The translations under genes and the position numbers were made by a program. Below are positions 17,092 to 27,424 of a stretch of 64,000 nt of DNA, piece after piece (the stretch's first letter is position 1; every line of letters starts with the position of its first letter). The notes beneath the pieces are model-generated. The model made no database searches, was not told where the DNA came from, and worked only from the letters and a program-made list of their open reading frames with translations. The stretch comes from Aliterella atlantica CENA595 (GTDB lineage Bacteria; Cyanobacteriota; Cyanobacteriia; Cyanobacteriales; Chroococcidiopsidaceae). The DNA is taken from positions 62,001 through 126,000 of the forward strand of contig NZ_JYON01000001.1 in NCBI RefSeq assembly GCF_000952155.1, read 5' to 3'.

Positions 17092-19446
17092 CTAATTACT
17101 TAAAACTCTTTGTAAAGTATCCAATAACTCTTTTGCCGTGTAGGGTTTAGATAAAAAAGCTTTGACACTACTACCTATGTCTTGAGCAAGTTGCTTATTG
17201 GACGCAAGCCCGCTAGTAGCAATAATCTTAATGTGTGGATTTAGTTCTTGCAGCGTGTGGATTGCCGTCAAACCATCGATTGTCGGCATCATGATATCCA
17301 TAAGCACCGCATCGATTTCACGGGCGCGTTCGACATAAAGAGCGATCGCCTCATAGCCATCGCTAGCAACTAAAGCTTGGTAATTGTAGGCTTCTAGTGT
17401 AGTTTGAGTCACCTGGCAAATTAATGGTTCGTCATCTACAACCAAAATCAACTCATGCTGTCCTTGCAACAGCGCTAACTTTTCATCTTGCGCTCTTGCA
17501 GCATCGGCGATCGCCGCTAGATATATGCTAAACTCTGTGCCGCGTCCCACCTCGCTATCAACTTTAATAAAACCGCCATGATTTTTGACAATCCCCAAAA
17601 CAGTAGATAGCCCCAACCCCGTTCCTTTACCTGGTTCTTTGGTAGTAAAAAAAGGGTCGAAAATTCGCTCTAGGACTTCAGGCGGCATTCCCGTTCCCGT
17701 ATCTGTAACCTTAATGACTACGTAGGAACCGACGCAAGCCTCTAAATTCATGCGAGCATAAGCTGCATCTATCTGTTGATTTTCTAGGAAAAGAGTCAGA
17801 TTACCACCACTCGGCATAGCATCGCGGGCGTTAACGCAGAGATTGAGTAGCACTTGATGCAATTGGTTGGCATCAGCAGCAACCGTCCACAAATTTGCTG
17901 AGGAAATATCGCTACTAATTTTGATATTTTTGGGAAAAGTCTGGCGAACGACTTGGATCGCCTCTGACAATATATGCCTAACTTGCAAAGGAACTTTTTT
18001 GCCTTCTGCACCGCGAGCAAAAGCCAGAATTTGCTTGACTAGCGCCGCTCCCCTTTTTGTACTGTCTTCGATTAGCGTTAGCAGTCCAAGACTTTGCTCG
18101 TCAAGAGAGCTAACTTTCATCGGTAGTAACTGCACCGCCGCCAAGATCGGCGTGAGAATGTTGTTAAAGTCGTGAGCAATACCGCTTGCTAGAGTGCCAA
18201 GGCTTTCTAAGCGTTGAACGCGCAAAAATTGCCTCTCTAGTTGCTTTTTCTCCGTAATATCAGTATTAACTGTGAGAATTGATTTGGGATTGCCCGCTTC
18301 ATCGCGCACCAACGTCCACCGACTAGCAACAACAATTGTTTTACCGCTAAATGTGAGTTGCTGAAGTTCTCCCTGCCATTGTTCTTGTTGAAGTAGTGTT
18401 ATTTCTATATCGGCAAATTGCGATCGCGTTTCCCCCGCTTGATATAGCAATTCAATGGCATTTTTGCCCAAAACTGCTGCTGATTCCCTTTCATACAAGC
18501 GTTCCGCGCCTTTATTCCAGAAGAGAATGCGATATTTGAGGTCTTGGACAAAAATTGCATCAGTAGTGATATCGAGCAAGGCAGCTTGTTCGCGGTTTTT
18601 CTCTTCTGCCCGCTTGCGATCGCTAATATCAATGACGACAAATCGACTTCTTAAGAAGTTGCCTTGACTGGTGAGGGCAGTAGCGCTCACGCTTACAGGT
18701 ATGATTTTACCATCAGAGCGAATCATTTGGAACTCTAGATTCCGCACCCAACCTTGTTGCTGAAGTAGAGGAAAGTTTGCATGGAATGTGGGCAAGCTAT
18801 CAGCCGTTAGTAAGTCAGCAAATGTTTTTTTACCGATAATTTCATCGCGCTCGTACCCCAGCATCTTCAGTTCGGTATCGTTGATGCGAACGAAAACCCC
18901 ATGTTTGTCTAAAGAGTGATAGCCGCAGGGAGCGTAGTTGTAGAGTTCTTCTAACTCCAGTGCATACTCGCGCAAAGCATTATTAGCATCAGATAGTTCC
19001 CTCGCTTGCATCTGAATGCGTTCTTGACTTGCTCTTAAAGCTTGTTCGGCGCTCCGCCTTTGCTGTCGTTCCTTTGCCTCTCTTAACTCCCGTTCTACCG
19101 CAGGTAACAAGCGAGTTAAATTACCTTTAATAATGTAATCGTGCGCTCCGGCTTTCATCGCTGCAACGGCAATCTCTTCGCCAATCGTACCGGAGACAAT
19201 AATAAAGGGTAGATCTAATTCTTGAGTTTGCAGCAACTTAAGCGCTTCTGGAGCGCTGAAGGTTGGTAGAGTGTAATCGGCGATCGCTACATCCCAAGTT
19301 TTGCTATCTAAAGCCGCCTGCATAGCAGAGGGAGTATCAACCCTGATGTAGTCTAAAGTATAGCCACCGCGCTTTAACTCCCGCAGCATCAGGAGCATAT
19401 CGTCTTCCAAGTCTTCAATAATCAAAACCCGCAGATGAAGGTTCAT
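17092..19446 (-). CDS. Hybrid histidine kinase REC-PAS-PAS-HisKA-HATPase-REC
   Basis: 784 residues. N-terminal receiver (5-125, Asp57 in VAIADYTLP, Lys107), a short coiled coil, two PAS domains (about 165-280 and 285-400), HisKA with His425 ([12 protein letters not shown], the variant H-D-F-N-N type), HATPase (N-box around Asn539, G1 [16 protein letters not shown] at 607-614) and a C-terminal receiver (666-782, Asp717 in AVLMDIMMP). All phospho-sites are present. It is last in a three-gene operon with the Rcp1-like receiver (26-base gap) and the cyanobacteriochrome kinase, so a light-driven phosphorelay is likely. Cytoplasmic, no membrane segments. Confidence 0.93.
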   Translation of the reverse strand: MNLHLRVLIIEDLEDDMLLMLRELKRGGYTLDYIRVDTPSAMQAALDSKTWDVAIADYTLPTFSAPEALKLLQTQELDLPFIIVSGTIGEEIAVAAMKAGAHDYIIKGNLTRLLPAVERELREAKERQQRRSAEQALRASQERIQMQARELSDANNALREYALELEELYNYAPCGYHSLDKHGVFVRINDTELKMLGYERDEIIGKKTFADLLTADSLPTFHANFPLLQQQGWVRNLEFQMIRSDGKIIPVSVSATALTSQGNFLRSRFVVIDISDRKRAEEKNREQAALLDITTDAIFVQDLKYRILFWNKGAERLYERESAAVLGKNAIELLYQAGETRSQFADIEITLLQQEQWQGELQQLTFSGKTIVVASRWTLVRDEAGNPKSILTVNTDITEKKQLERQFLRVQRLESLGTLASGIAHDFNNILTPILAAVQLLPMKVSSLDEQSLGLLTLIEDSTKRGAALVKQILAFARGAEGKKVPLQVRHILSEAIQVVRQTFPKNIKISSDISSANLWTVAADANQLHQVLLNLCVNARDAMPSGGNLTLFLENQQIDAAYARMNLEACVGSYVVIKVTDTGTGMPPEVLERIFDPFFTTKEPGKGTGLGLSTVLGIVKNHGGFIKVDSEVGRGTEFSIYLAAIADAARAQDEKLALLQGQHELILVVDDEPLICQVTQTTLEAYNYQALVASDGYEAIALYVERAREIDAVLMDIMMPTIDGLTAIHTLQELNPHIKIIATSGLASNKQLAQDIGSSVKAFLSKPYTAKELLDTLQRVLSN

Positions 19447-19472
19447 TTTGCTACCTTCTCAATTTTGTTGTG

Positions 19473-19922
19473 CTAATGGGGTGGTGGTTCGTTCATTAAT
19501 AGCCAATACATCCCTAATTGTCGAATTGCCTCAGAAAATTGGATAAAATCTACAGGTTTGCGGATATAGCTGTTGCAACCAAGGCTGTAACTACTGAGCA
19601 TATCTTGTTCTTCATTAGAAGTTGTCAAAACTACTATAGGCAATAGTTTCGTGCGCTCATCTCCCCGCAGGCGACGCAAAACTTCTAGTCCATCAACGCG
19701 GGGTAACTTGAGGTCTAGCAAAACTACAGTCGGCTTGATGCTAATATCTCGCCCCGCATACATACCCGTACCAAATAAGTATTCTAAGGCTTCGACTCCA
19801 TCACGGGCAACTACAACCTCATTGCTGATGTGATGGCGCTTGAGGGCGCGGATTGCCAGCGCTTCGTCATCAGGATTATCTTCGACTAGCAAAATTATTT
19901 TGTCACTGGCGATCGCGTTCAT
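19473..19922 (-). CDS. Rcp1-like single-domain response regulator
   Basis: 149 residues. A stand-alone receiver of the Rcp1 type: LLVEDNPDDEALAIRALKRH, V-A-R-D-G-V-E-A-L-E-Y-L-F, phosphoacceptor Asp70 in VVLLDLKLP, Thr100 and Lys122 (YIRKPV). Regulators of this subfamily are the classical partners of cyanobacterial phytochrome kinases such as Cph1. The start overlaps the stop of the upstream kinase (ATGA), showing translational coupling and marking it as the cognate partner. Confidence 0.92.
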   Translation of the reverse strand: MNAIASDKIILLVEDNPDDEALAIRALKRHHISNEVVVARDGVEALEYLFGTGMYAGRDISIKPTVVLLDLKLPRVDGLEVLRRLRGDERTKLLPIVVLTTSNEEQDMLSSYSLGCNSYIRKPVDFIQFSEAIRQLGMYWLLMNEPPPH

Positions 19923-21343
19923 GCCTCAACTTCCTCTGCTACTAAGGTAAAGTAAAATGTCGCTCCCCTCTCAACTGCTGCTTCTGCCCACACTCGTCCG
20001 CCATGCCGATATACAATCCGCTGTACAGTAGCAAGCCCAATGCCGTTACCAGGAAATTCCCCAATGGCGTGCAATCGCTGAAAGGGGCTAAATAACTTGT
20101 CGCCATAAGCCATATCGAACCCTGCTCCATCATCCCGCACAAAGTAGGCAAAAATTCCGCTATCTTGAGCTTTCGCACCAAATTCAATTTTTGCTTGCAG
20201 GTGTTTGGAGGTAAATTTCCAAGCATTATTGAGTAAGTTTTCCAAGACTACTTGCAGCAAATGGCTGTCTCCTTGGACAACTAAGTTCGGTTGAATCGCA
20301 AACTCTACTTGTCGTTCTGGCTGAGTCTGCTGCAAATCAGTACAGATTTGACTAGCTATTCTACTTAGATCCACCGTTTCCAAGTGCATATCGCTGCGCG
20401 TCACCCGCGAGAGGGTAAGCAGATCGTCGATCAAATATCCCATGCGTTGCGTAGCAGATCGAATCCGCCGCAGGTAGTCTTGTCCCATTGGCTCTAATTG
20501 GGCGGAGCAATCTTCTAATAGCGCTTGGCTAAAGCCGTCAATACTGCGTAAGGGCGCACGCAGATCGTGAGAGACAGAGTAACTAAAGGCTTCTAACTCT
20601 TTGTTTACCGCTTTCAGTTCCACGATCGCTTGCCGCAATCCTTGATTCAACGCCTGCTCTCTTTGTTCTGCTTGCTGGCGTTCGGCAATTTCCGCACGCA
20701 ATTCTGCCATTAGTTCTGCGTGTTTCAGGGCAACTCCTAAGTGGTTAGCTAGTTGGCAGGCAAACTCGATTTCGATGTCCTGCCACTGCCGAGGAGCGCT
20801 ACATTGATGGATGCACAGCAGTCCCCAGAGTTTTTCACCTTGCAACAACGGCACGACTAAATTAGCTCTAACTTGAAATTGCGCCAATATACTGATGTGG
20901 CAATCGCTCAATCCAGCCTGATAAACATCGGCTACTACCTGCATTCTACCTTGTTGGTAGTGAATAGCATAGCGATCGCCAAAGCAATCGTCATGAACCT
21001 TTTGTGCCATAGCTGAAGAAAACGCCTCATCGACATCTTCAGAGACAAATTCGCCATCATTCCAGCCGGAATCTGGGTAAAAACGAAACATTCCTACTCG
21101 ATCTGCGTGGAGTAGTTGGCGGACTTCGCTGGCTGTAACTCGAAACAATGTCTCTAAGTCTATAGGTTCTCGCAGCCGCGCGATCGCCCGAAACAAGGCT
21201 TTTTGCTGTTCTAGCTGGAAATGTGCCTGAACGCTGGCTTGTTCTAGAGGTTGCATTTCATCGCGCAGAATTTGTTTGAGTTGCTCAAAGGCTGCTTCAT
21301 CAGTGCAGAAGCTACGTAATTTTGCCAATGTCTCTGGGTTCAT
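19919..21343 (-). CDS. DXCF-type cyanobacteriochrome histidine kinase
   Basis: 474 residues. A GAF domain (about 60-210) carries both bilin-linking signatures of DXCF cyanobacteriochromes: D-D-C-F at 118-121 and the canonical Cys148-His149 in AGLSDCHISILAQFQVRANL, followed by LWGLLCIHQCSAPRQW. This layout matches the TePixJ class, which binds phycoviolobilin and senses blue/green light. A coiled coil leads to HisKA with His259 (YSVSHDLRAPL) and HATPase (NLLNNAWKF, GNGIGLATVQRIVYRHGG). It is soluble. It heads the operon with the Rcp1-like regulator. Bilin binding is inferred from motifs. Confidence 0.85.
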   Translation of the reverse strand: MNPETLAKLRSFCTDEAAFEQLKQILRDEMQPLEQASVQAHFQLEQQKALFRAIARLREPIDLETLFRVTASEVRQLLHADRVGMFRFYPDSGWNDGEFVSEDVDEAFSSAMAQKVHDDCFGDRYAIHYQQGRMQVVADVYQAGLSDCHISILAQFQVRANLVVPLLQGEKLWGLLCIHQCSAPRQWQDIEIEFACQLANHLGVALKHAELMAELRAEIAERQQAEQREQALNQGLRQAIVELKAVNKELEAFSYSVSHDLRAPLRSIDGFSQALLEDCSAQLEPMGQDYLRRIRSATQRMGYLIDDLLTLSRVTRSDMHLETVDLSRIASQICTDLQQTQPERQVEFAIQPNLVVQGDSHLLQVVLENLLNNAWKFTSKHLQAKIEFGAKAQDSGIFAYFVRDDGAGFDMAYGDKLFSPFQRLHAIGEFPGNGIGLATVQRIVYRHGGRVWAEAAVERGATFYFTLVAEEVEA

Positions 21344-21523
21344 AAGTAGCAGGGGGAGCAGGGGTGGCAGGGAAAAATAAATTACTTTAGTTGCGTATCT
21401 TCAACTCAAAACTTAAAATTACTTCTGTTCAACTCAAAACTTAGAACTCAAAACTCAAAACTACTTTCAACCAGCAATATACAATGCCAAGAAGGACAAA
21501 ATTAGCATTTTTTGAGTAAATTT

Positions 21524-23233
21524 ATGAGCTATCGCATGGATCGCCGCGCCTACGCTGAAACTTATGGTCCGACAGTGGGCGATCGCATCCGCCTTGCCGA
21601 TACAGAGTTATTTATTGAAGTAGAACAAGACTTAACTACCTACGGCGATGAAGTCAAGTTTGGCGGCGGTAAGGTAATCCGCGACGGGATGGGACAATCG
21701 CCGATATCTAATGCTGATGGAGCAGTAGATTTAGTTATTACCAATGCCTTAATTCTCGACTGGTGGGGAATTGTCAAAGCAGATATTGGTGTCAAAGAAG
21801 GGCGAATTTTTAAAATTGGTAAAGCAGGCAATCCATATATTCAAGATAACGTCGATATTATTATCGGTCCTGGTACAGAAGTAGTAGCTGGGGAAGGCTC
21901 GATTGTTACACCAGGCGGTATTGACAGTCACATTCACTTTATTTGTCCGCAGCAAATAGAAGTAGCGATCGCATCTGGGATTACGACGATGATTGGCGGC
22001 GGTACGGGACCTGCTACAGGTACAAATGCGACAACTTGTACTCCTGGTCCTTGGTACATTCATCGGATGCTGCAAGCTGCTGATGCTTTTCCCGTCAATT
22101 TGGGCTTTTTGGGTAAAGGTAATAGCAGCCAACCTCAAGGACTAATCGAACAAGTCACAGCCGGAGCAATGGGGTTAAAATTGCACGAGGATTGGGGTAC
22201 TACTCCCGCAGCTATTGATACTTGTTTGAGTGTTGCTGATGACTATGACGTACAAGTAGCTATCCACACAGATACCCTCAACGAAGCTGGTTTTGTGGAA
22301 ACAACGATCGCTGCTTTCAAAAATCGCGTTATCCATACTTACCATACTGAAGGCGCAGGCGGCGGTCATGCCCCAGATATTATCAAAGTCTGCGGCGAAA
22401 GTAATGTTTTACCTTCTTCTACCAACCCTACACGCCCTTATACGCTCAATACCTTAGACGAACACTTAGATATGCTGATGGTATGCCATCACCTCGATCC
22501 GGCGATAGCTGAAGATGTTGCTTTTGCTGAGTCGCGCATCCGCCGCGAAACGATCGCGGCTGAAGATATCCTGCACGATTTGGGCGCTTTTAGCATGATT
22601 TCTTCTGATTCTCAGGCGATGGGTAGAGTTGGCGAAGTAATTATCCGTACTTGGCAAACCGCGCATAAAATGAAGGTGCAGCGCGGACATTTAGCTGAAG
22701 ATAGCGATCGCAACGATAACTTTCGGGCAAAGCGGTATATAGCGAAATATGCAATTAATCCGGCGATCGCTCACGGCATTTCTCAGTATGTAGGTTCAAT
22801 TGAAGTTGGCAAGCTAGCAGATTTATGTCTGTGGCGACCTGCTTTTTTTGGCGTGAAGCCAGATATAGTCATCAAAGGCGGCGCGATCGCTTGGGCGCAA
22901 ATGGGCGATGCTAATGCTAGTATTCCTACGCCTCAACCAGTACATATGCGCCCGATGTTTGCTAGTTTTGGCGGTGCTAAGTCTGCTACTTCTTTGACAT
23001 TTATTTCTCAAGCTGGTCTAGATAATCATATTCCCAGTCAGCTAGGCTTGCGAAAAACTGCTGTTGCGGTGGCAAATACTAGGAACATTAGCAAGCAAGA
23101 TATGAAATTAAATGCTGCTTTGCCTCGCATTGAGGTAGATCCTGAAACTTATGAAGTCAAAGCTGACGGAGTGCTACTTACTTGCGAACCAGCTACTATA
23201 TTACCGCTAGCTCAGAGGTACTTTTTGTTCTAG
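21524..23233 (+). CDS. ureC: Urease alpha (catalytic) subunit
   Basis: 569 residues from the ATG at 21524 ([20 protein letters not shown]), matching the family; a TTG four codons earlier has the closer GAAGGA ribosome site and cannot be excluded. The nickel site is complete: [12 protein letters not shown], the carbamylated lysine in [19 protein letters not shown] and the mobile-flap cysteine in MVCHHLDP. It forms the active site of cytoplasmic urease with UreA and UreB. It stands alone here, downstream of signalling genes on the other strand, with ureB 5.8 kb upstream. Its stop overlaps the convergent neighbour by 4 bases. Confidence 0.97.
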   Translation: MSYRMDRRAYAETYGPTVGDRIRLADTELFIEVEQDLTTYGDEVKFGGGKVIRDGMGQSPISNADGAVDLVITNALILDWWGIVKADIGVKEGRIFKIGKAGNPYIQDNVDIIIGPGTEVVAGEGSIVTPGGIDSHIHFICPQQIEVAIASGITTMIGGGTGPATGTNATTCTPGPWYIHRMLQAADAFPVNLGFLGKGNSSQPQGLIEQVTAGAMGLKLHEDWGTTPAAIDTCLSVADDYDVQVAIHTDTLNEAGFVETTIAAFKNRVIHTYHTEGAGGGHAPDIIKVCGESNVLPSSTNPTRPYTLNTLDEHLDMLMVCHHLDPAIAEDVAFAESRIRRETIAAEDILHDLGAFSMISSDSQAMGRVGEVIIRTWQTAHKMKVQRGHLAEDSDRNDNFRAKRYIAKYAINPAIAHGISQYVGSIEVGKLADLCLWRPAFFGVKPDIVIKGGAIAWAQMGDANASIPTPQPVHMRPMFASFGGAKSATSLTFISQAGLDNHIPSQLGLRKTAVAVANTRNISKQDMKLNAALPRIEVDPETYEVKADGVLLTCEPATILPLAQRYFLF

Positions 23234-23676
23234 TTTTTCGCTTCAAGTTTCTTGAGAACTAAAATTCCTTGGGAATTAACTTGGTAGGCGGAGCTTATAT
23301 ATCCTGTGCGATCGTACAAAATTTGGTTAACGTGTTGGTCTAATTTTGTCTCGTCCTCAATTTGCGATCGCAAGTAAATTTTCATTTTTGCTTCTATATC
23401 CATTTGCTGCATTTGTGCGTGTAGCGTTTGGTTATCGCCATCAAAATAAGCTTTTCTTGCTGTTTCATTTTCTAACAAGGCGATCGCTACTGGTGCTGGA
23501 ATCCCACCAATCGCAAAATGACCATCTGATAATAACGATAGCCAGATCCAACCCAAACCTGCTAAAAATAAGCTACTAATCGTTGCTTTCAATACTGAAC
23601 TGAGGCGTAATGGACGTTTTCTTACTGGGTAACGACTGTTTCTTCGCCTTGATGCCTGGAAAATAGGTATCCTCAT
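23230..23676 (-). CDS. Hypothetical membrane-anchored protein
   Basis: 148 residues. The N-terminal 27 residues are very basic ([17 protein letters not shown]), then one hydrophobic segment at about 29-50 ([18 protein letters not shown]), giving an N-in orientation by the positive-inside rule. The rest is soluble and helical ([20 protein letters not shown]). It ends in KKLEAKN. No family is recognised. It is convergent with ureC and overlaps its stop by 4 bases. Confidence 0.65.
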   Translation of the reverse strand: MRIPIFQASRRRNSRYPVRKRPLRLSSVLKATISSLFLAGLGWIWLSLLSDGHFAIGGIPAPVAIALLENETARKAYFDGDNQTLHAQMQQMDIEAKMKIYLRSQIEDETKLDQHVNQILYDRTGYISSAYQVNSQGILVLKKLEAKN

Positions 23677-24031
23677 AGTAATTACCTGGAAAAAGCGCTT
23701 TTAAATATAACTTGCGATCGCACAATCATCTTAAACTTAGAGCTAGTCGAGTCTACAATTTTTATCAACAATTTCTAGATAAAATCTATACTAGATTTGA
23801 CAAAAATACTCACAGCTTTGATTCATCCGCTAGATCTTACTAAACTTATCAATTTGTTCGGTATCAATTGTTACTAATTTCCCGATTGCGTGTCAGTCAA
23901 CCGCAATCGGAAGTATATAGCAGCATAAATAATCCTTCGCAAGTATGAGGTTAATTGCCACCTCAAAGGAAAAAATGATACAGATAGAAGATATGTTAAA
24001 AAACTTAACCTTATAGCAAACGTTTCCTTCC
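23677..24031. other. Intergenic region with one hairpin
   Basis: 355 AT-rich bases between divergent genes, presumably holding both promoters. A perfect stem CCGATTGCG/CGCAATCGG with an 11-base loop lies at 23882-23910; neither side has a T run, so it is not a convincing terminator and could be a regulatory or leader structure of the kinase downstream. No other feature is seen. Confidence 0.45.
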
Positions 24032-25177
24032 ATGAGTTCGCCAATAGCTAATACTGACCGCATACTTGTTGTAGATGACTCTCCTGATAACGTATTCCTG
24101 ATTCAAACTATTTTGGAAGAAGAAGGATATGCGATCGCCACTGCGGAAGATGGTGCTTCGGCTCTTGCCCAAATCGAACAATCGCCTCCCGATCTGGTTT
24201 TGCTAGATGTAATGATGCCAGGAATGGATGGTTTTGAGGTAACAAAGCGGATTCGGCAAAATACCAAATTATCTTTTATTCCCATTCTGTTAATCACCGC
24301 CCACGATAAGCCTAGCGTGGCACAAGGGTTAGATATGGGAGCAGATGATTTTATCCGCAAACCTGTAGAAGTAGACGAATTGATGGCACGAGTCCGCAGT
24401 TTATTGCGTCTCAAGCATAGTGTAGACGAGCGCGACCAAATTGCTCGGCAAAGAGAAGATTATGTCTCTCGTCTCACCCACGATTTACGCACGCCGCTAG
24501 TTGCCGCAGACAGAATGTTGGCGCTGTTTAGTCAGGGAGCTTTAGGCGAAATGTCTGCGACTATGCAAGAAGCAATTGTGACAATGGCTCGCAGCAACCA
24601 AAATTTGCTGCAAATGGTAAATACACTGCTTGAAGTCTATCGCTTTGAAGCAGGGCGTAAAACTTTAAGCTTTATGCCTGTCGATTTGCGTCAGTTGTTG
24701 CCAGAAGTGATTAAAGAACTTACTCCTTTAGCTTTGGAGAAAAAACTATCACTGCAAGCAGAATTTGATGACAAGATGCAAATAGGTAAAGTTATGGGCG
24801 ATCGCTTAGAACTCCATCGCTTGTTTACTAATTTGATTGGCAATGCTATTAAATTTACCGATGCTGGTGAGGTTACAGTTCGCCTGCATTCCTCCTTAGC
24901 GCCAGCAAATCTAGCTGCCAAGCAGCAATCGAGTTCTAGTTATGTTGCCATAGAAGTCGCCGATACAGGTCAGGGAGTTGCCCCAGACGAACAAGCAGTT
25001 TTGTTCGAGCGCTTCCGTCAAGGCAGCCACAAGCGATCGGGCAGTGGTTTAGGTTTGTATCTATCTCGCCGCATTGCTGAGGCTCATCAAGGTACGATTC
25101 AACTTAAATCTGAGCTAGGTAAAGGTAGCGTGTTTACTGTGTATTTGCCTATGCAGTCCTCAGACAAATCATCCTAA
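24032..25177 (+). CDS. Receiver-histidine kinase (REC-HisKA-HATPase)
   Basis: 381 residues. N-terminal receiver (10-128, Asp59 in VLLDVMMPGMDG, Lys110), a short linker, HisKA with His150 (SRLTHDLRTPLVAADRM) and HATPase (LIGNAIKFTDAG, DTGQGVAPDEQ, GSGLGLYLSRRIAEAHQG). All catalytic residues are present. A kinase with its receiver at the N terminus usually takes phosphate from another kinase and relays it. It is soluble with no sensor domain, so the input is a partner protein. Single gene; no partner is adjacent. Confidence 0.92.
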   Translation: MSSPIANTDRILVVDDSPDNVFLIQTILEEEGYAIATAEDGASALAQIEQSPPDLVLLDVMMPGMDGFEVTKRIRQNTKLSFIPILLITAHDKPSVAQGLDMGADDFIRKPVEVDELMARVRSLLRLKHSVDERDQIARQREDYVSRLTHDLRTPLVAADRMLALFSQGALGEMSATMQEAIVTMARSNQNLLQMVNTLLEVYRFEAGRKTLSFMPVDLRQLLPEVIKELTPLALEKKLSLQAEFDDKMQIGKVMGDRLELHRLFTNLIGNAIKFTDAGEVTVRLHSSLAPANLAAKQQSSSSYVAIEVADTGQGVAPDEQAVLFERFRQGSHKRSGSGLGLYLSRRIAEAHQGTIQLKSELGKGSVFTVYLPMQSSDKSS

Positions 25178-25431
25178 AATTAGCAAGCGCTGCTTGAGGT
25201 AATCTAATCTATTTAAATTAGATACATTACTTAACAAAAAAAGGCAAGGAATTGAGTCTTTTAGCTGTACAAGGAACAAATTTTTTGTTAGAATGCTATA
25301 ATGGAAATATTAACTTTTATGATATTTTTGCACAGATTTCAACTATAACTATAGTATCATAAAAGTCAATGTATTTGCGCGTAAAGACATAATACTTTAT
25401 CAAAATTTCACTTTCAGCGGAGGTTGCTTTG

Positions 25432-26829
25432 ATGCATCTACAAAATAAAGAAATTAGCTCAACCTCTAGCAATCTTATCGACAGTCAACGCGAATTTTTT
25501 ACTAGCGGTAAAACTAAAAACATAGATTTTAGGATCGAGCAGCTAAAAATATTAAAGCAAGCAGTTATTGAAAACGAAACAAAAATAGTAGCAGCACTAA
25601 AAGCAGATTTAAACAAGCCACAGTTTGAGACTTACGCTGCAGAAATTTCCGTAACCAAAGAAATCGACTACGCCCTCAAGCATCTTAAATCTTGGGCAAA
25701 ACCGCAAAAAGTAGCAATACCTTTAGAGCAAATGCCTGGTTCTGGTAGTATTTGCGCGGAACCATTAGGAGTAGTATTAATAATTGGGGCGTGGAATTAT
25801 CCATTTCAATTAAATATATCGCCATTAATAGGTGCGATCGCTGCTGGAAATTGTGCAATTATTAAGCCTTCAGAATATGCGCCTAATACGTCAAAATGCC
25901 TAGCAGATTTAATTGCCAAATACTTCGATCCAGCTTATCTAGCAGTAGTAGAAGGGGATGTAGAAGTTAGTCAAGAACTACTGCAACAAAAGTTCGATCG
26001 CATCTTTTTTACGGGTAGCACAGCCATAGGCAAAATTGTCATGGCAGCGGCAGCAAAACATCTAACGCCAGTTACTCTAGAACTTGGCGGAAAAAGTCCT
26101 TGTATTGTTGATACTGATATAGATATTGAAGTTGCGGCAAGACGAATAGTTTGGGGCAAATTTATCAATGCAGGGCAAACTTGCATCGCTCCCGACTATA
26201 TTTTAGTAAATCGCAAAATTAAACAAGATTTATTAGCCAATATCAAAAGATACATTCAAGAATTTTACGGCGATAATCCAGCTACAAGCCCAGATTATGC
26301 CAGAATTATCAACCAAAAACAATTTTTCCGTTTAACAAACCTGTTGCAAGCTGGAGAAATTATCATTGGCGGTGAAACTAATGCTACAGAACGTTATATT
26401 GCCCCTACAGTCATCGATCGCATATCGCCAGAAGATGCAATTATGCAAGAGGAAATTTTTGGTCCAATTTTACCTGTTATTGCCTACGACAATTTAACCG
26501 ATGCGATCGCAATTATCAACCAAAAGCCTAAACCATTAGCTTTATATATCTTCTCGCGCGATCGCAACTTCCAGCAACAAATCTGTCAATCAACCTCATC
26601 TGGCGGAGTTTGTATCAACGACACTGTAATGCAGTGTGGGGTTTCAACTTTACCCTTTGGGGGTGTAGGCGATAGCGGGATGGGTAGCTATCATGGCAAA
26701 GCTAGTTTTGATACATTTTCTCATTTCAAAAGCATCCTAAATAAATCTTTCCGCCTCGACTTTAATTGGCGCTATGCTCCTTATGCAGAAAAATTATCAC
26801 TGCTAAAGCAAGTAATTGGACTTAAATAA
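25432..26829 (+). CDS. Class 3 aldehyde dehydrogenase
   Basis: 465 residues from the ATG at 25432, 9 bases after GCGGAGG. Catalytic residues are Cys251 (NAGQTCIAPDYI) and Glu217 (VTLELGGKSP), with the cofactor loop FTGSTAIGK. Length and the C-terminal pattern (LPFGGVGDSGMGSYHG) place it in the class 3/fatty aldehyde group. Cyanobacteria use such an enzyme to oxidise fatty aldehydes and similar products to acids. The amine oxidase in this window also makes aldehydes, but the genes are 13 kb apart and a link is speculation. Cytoplasmic or peripheral. Confidence 0.9.
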   Translation: MHLQNKEISSTSSNLIDSQREFFTSGKTKNIDFRIEQLKILKQAVIENETKIVAALKADLNKPQFETYAAEISVTKEIDYALKHLKSWAKPQKVAIPLEQMPGSGSICAEPLGVVLIIGAWNYPFQLNISPLIGAIAAGNCAIIKPSEYAPNTSKCLADLIAKYFDPAYLAVVEGDVEVSQELLQQKFDRIFFTGSTAIGKIVMAAAAKHLTPVTLELGGKSPCIVDTDIDIEVAARRIVWGKFINAGQTCIAPDYILVNRKIKQDLLANIKRYIQEFYGDNPATSPDYARIINQKQFFRLTNLLQAGEIIIGGETNATERYIAPTVIDRISPEDAIMQEEIFGPILPVIAYDNLTDAIAIINQKPKPLALYIFSRDRNFQQQICQSTSSGGVCINDTVMQCGVSTLPFGGVGDSGMGSYHGKASFDTFSHFKSILNKSFRLDFNWRYAPYAEKLSLLKQVIGLK

Positions 26830-26831
26830 TT

Positions 26832-26854
26832 GGGTACAGACATTGCCTGTACCC
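26832..26854. terminator. Hairpin between convergent genes
   Basis: GGGTACAG, 7-base loop, CTGTACCC between the ends of the aldehyde dehydrogenase and frr. T runs are weak on both sides, so a shared bidirectional terminator is probable but not certain. Confidence 0.5.
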
Positions 26855-26875
26855 GATTAACCAAAAGGGATGCAA

Positions 26876-27424
26876 CTAAACAGTTGTAATGTCTTTTTCC
26901 TTTTCAGCTAACAAATCGTCAATCTTAGCAATGTACTTATTTGTCAGCTTTTGCAGATCGTCTTGACGATCGCGCGATTCATCTTCTGATAGTTCGCCAT
27001 TTTTTTCCTGCTTGCGAATCGAATCGATCGCATCGCGGCGGATGCTGCGAATAGCTACGCGCCCTTCTTCTGCGTATTTTGCAGCTAATTTAACAAATTC
27101 CTTACGGCGATCGCTTGTCAACGGCGGAATATTGAGACGAATTAGCGAACCATCATTATTAGGAGTTAAACCTACATCTGACAAGGAAATAGACTTTTCG
27201 ATCAAATTCAACGTATTGCGATCGTATGGTTGAACGGTAATCGTACTAGAATCGGGTGTATTAATATTCGCCAATGACTTTAAGGGAGTAGGCGAACCAT
27301 AATAGTCCACCATCACTTTATCTAATAGACTCGCATTAGCGCGACCTGTGCGAATCGTGTTAAAAGAGCGTAAAGTCGCCTCTACAGTCTTTTGCATCGT
27401 ACTTTCAGCTTCAGCTAACTTCAC
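26876..27424 (-). CDS. frr: Ribosome recycling factor
   Basis: 182 residues, exactly the family length, from the GTG at 27424 ([17 protein letters not shown]), which has GGAGG 5 bases upstream; a TTG five codons earlier would use no ribosome site. The conserved [28 protein letters not shown] and the C-terminal helix ending DITTV are present. RRF with EF-G splits post-termination ribosomes. It overlaps the end of pyrH by 14 bases, the usual pyrH-frr pair. Confidence 0.97.
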   Translation of the reverse strand: MKLAEAESTMQKTVEATLRSFNTIRTGRANASLLDKVMVDYYGSPTPLKSLANINTPDSSTITVQPYDRNTLNLIEKSISLSDVGLTPNNDGSLIRLNIPPLTSDRRKEFVKLAAKYAEEGRVAIRSIRRDAIDSIRKQEKNGELSEDESRDRQDDLQKLTNKYIAKIDDLLAEKEKDITTV

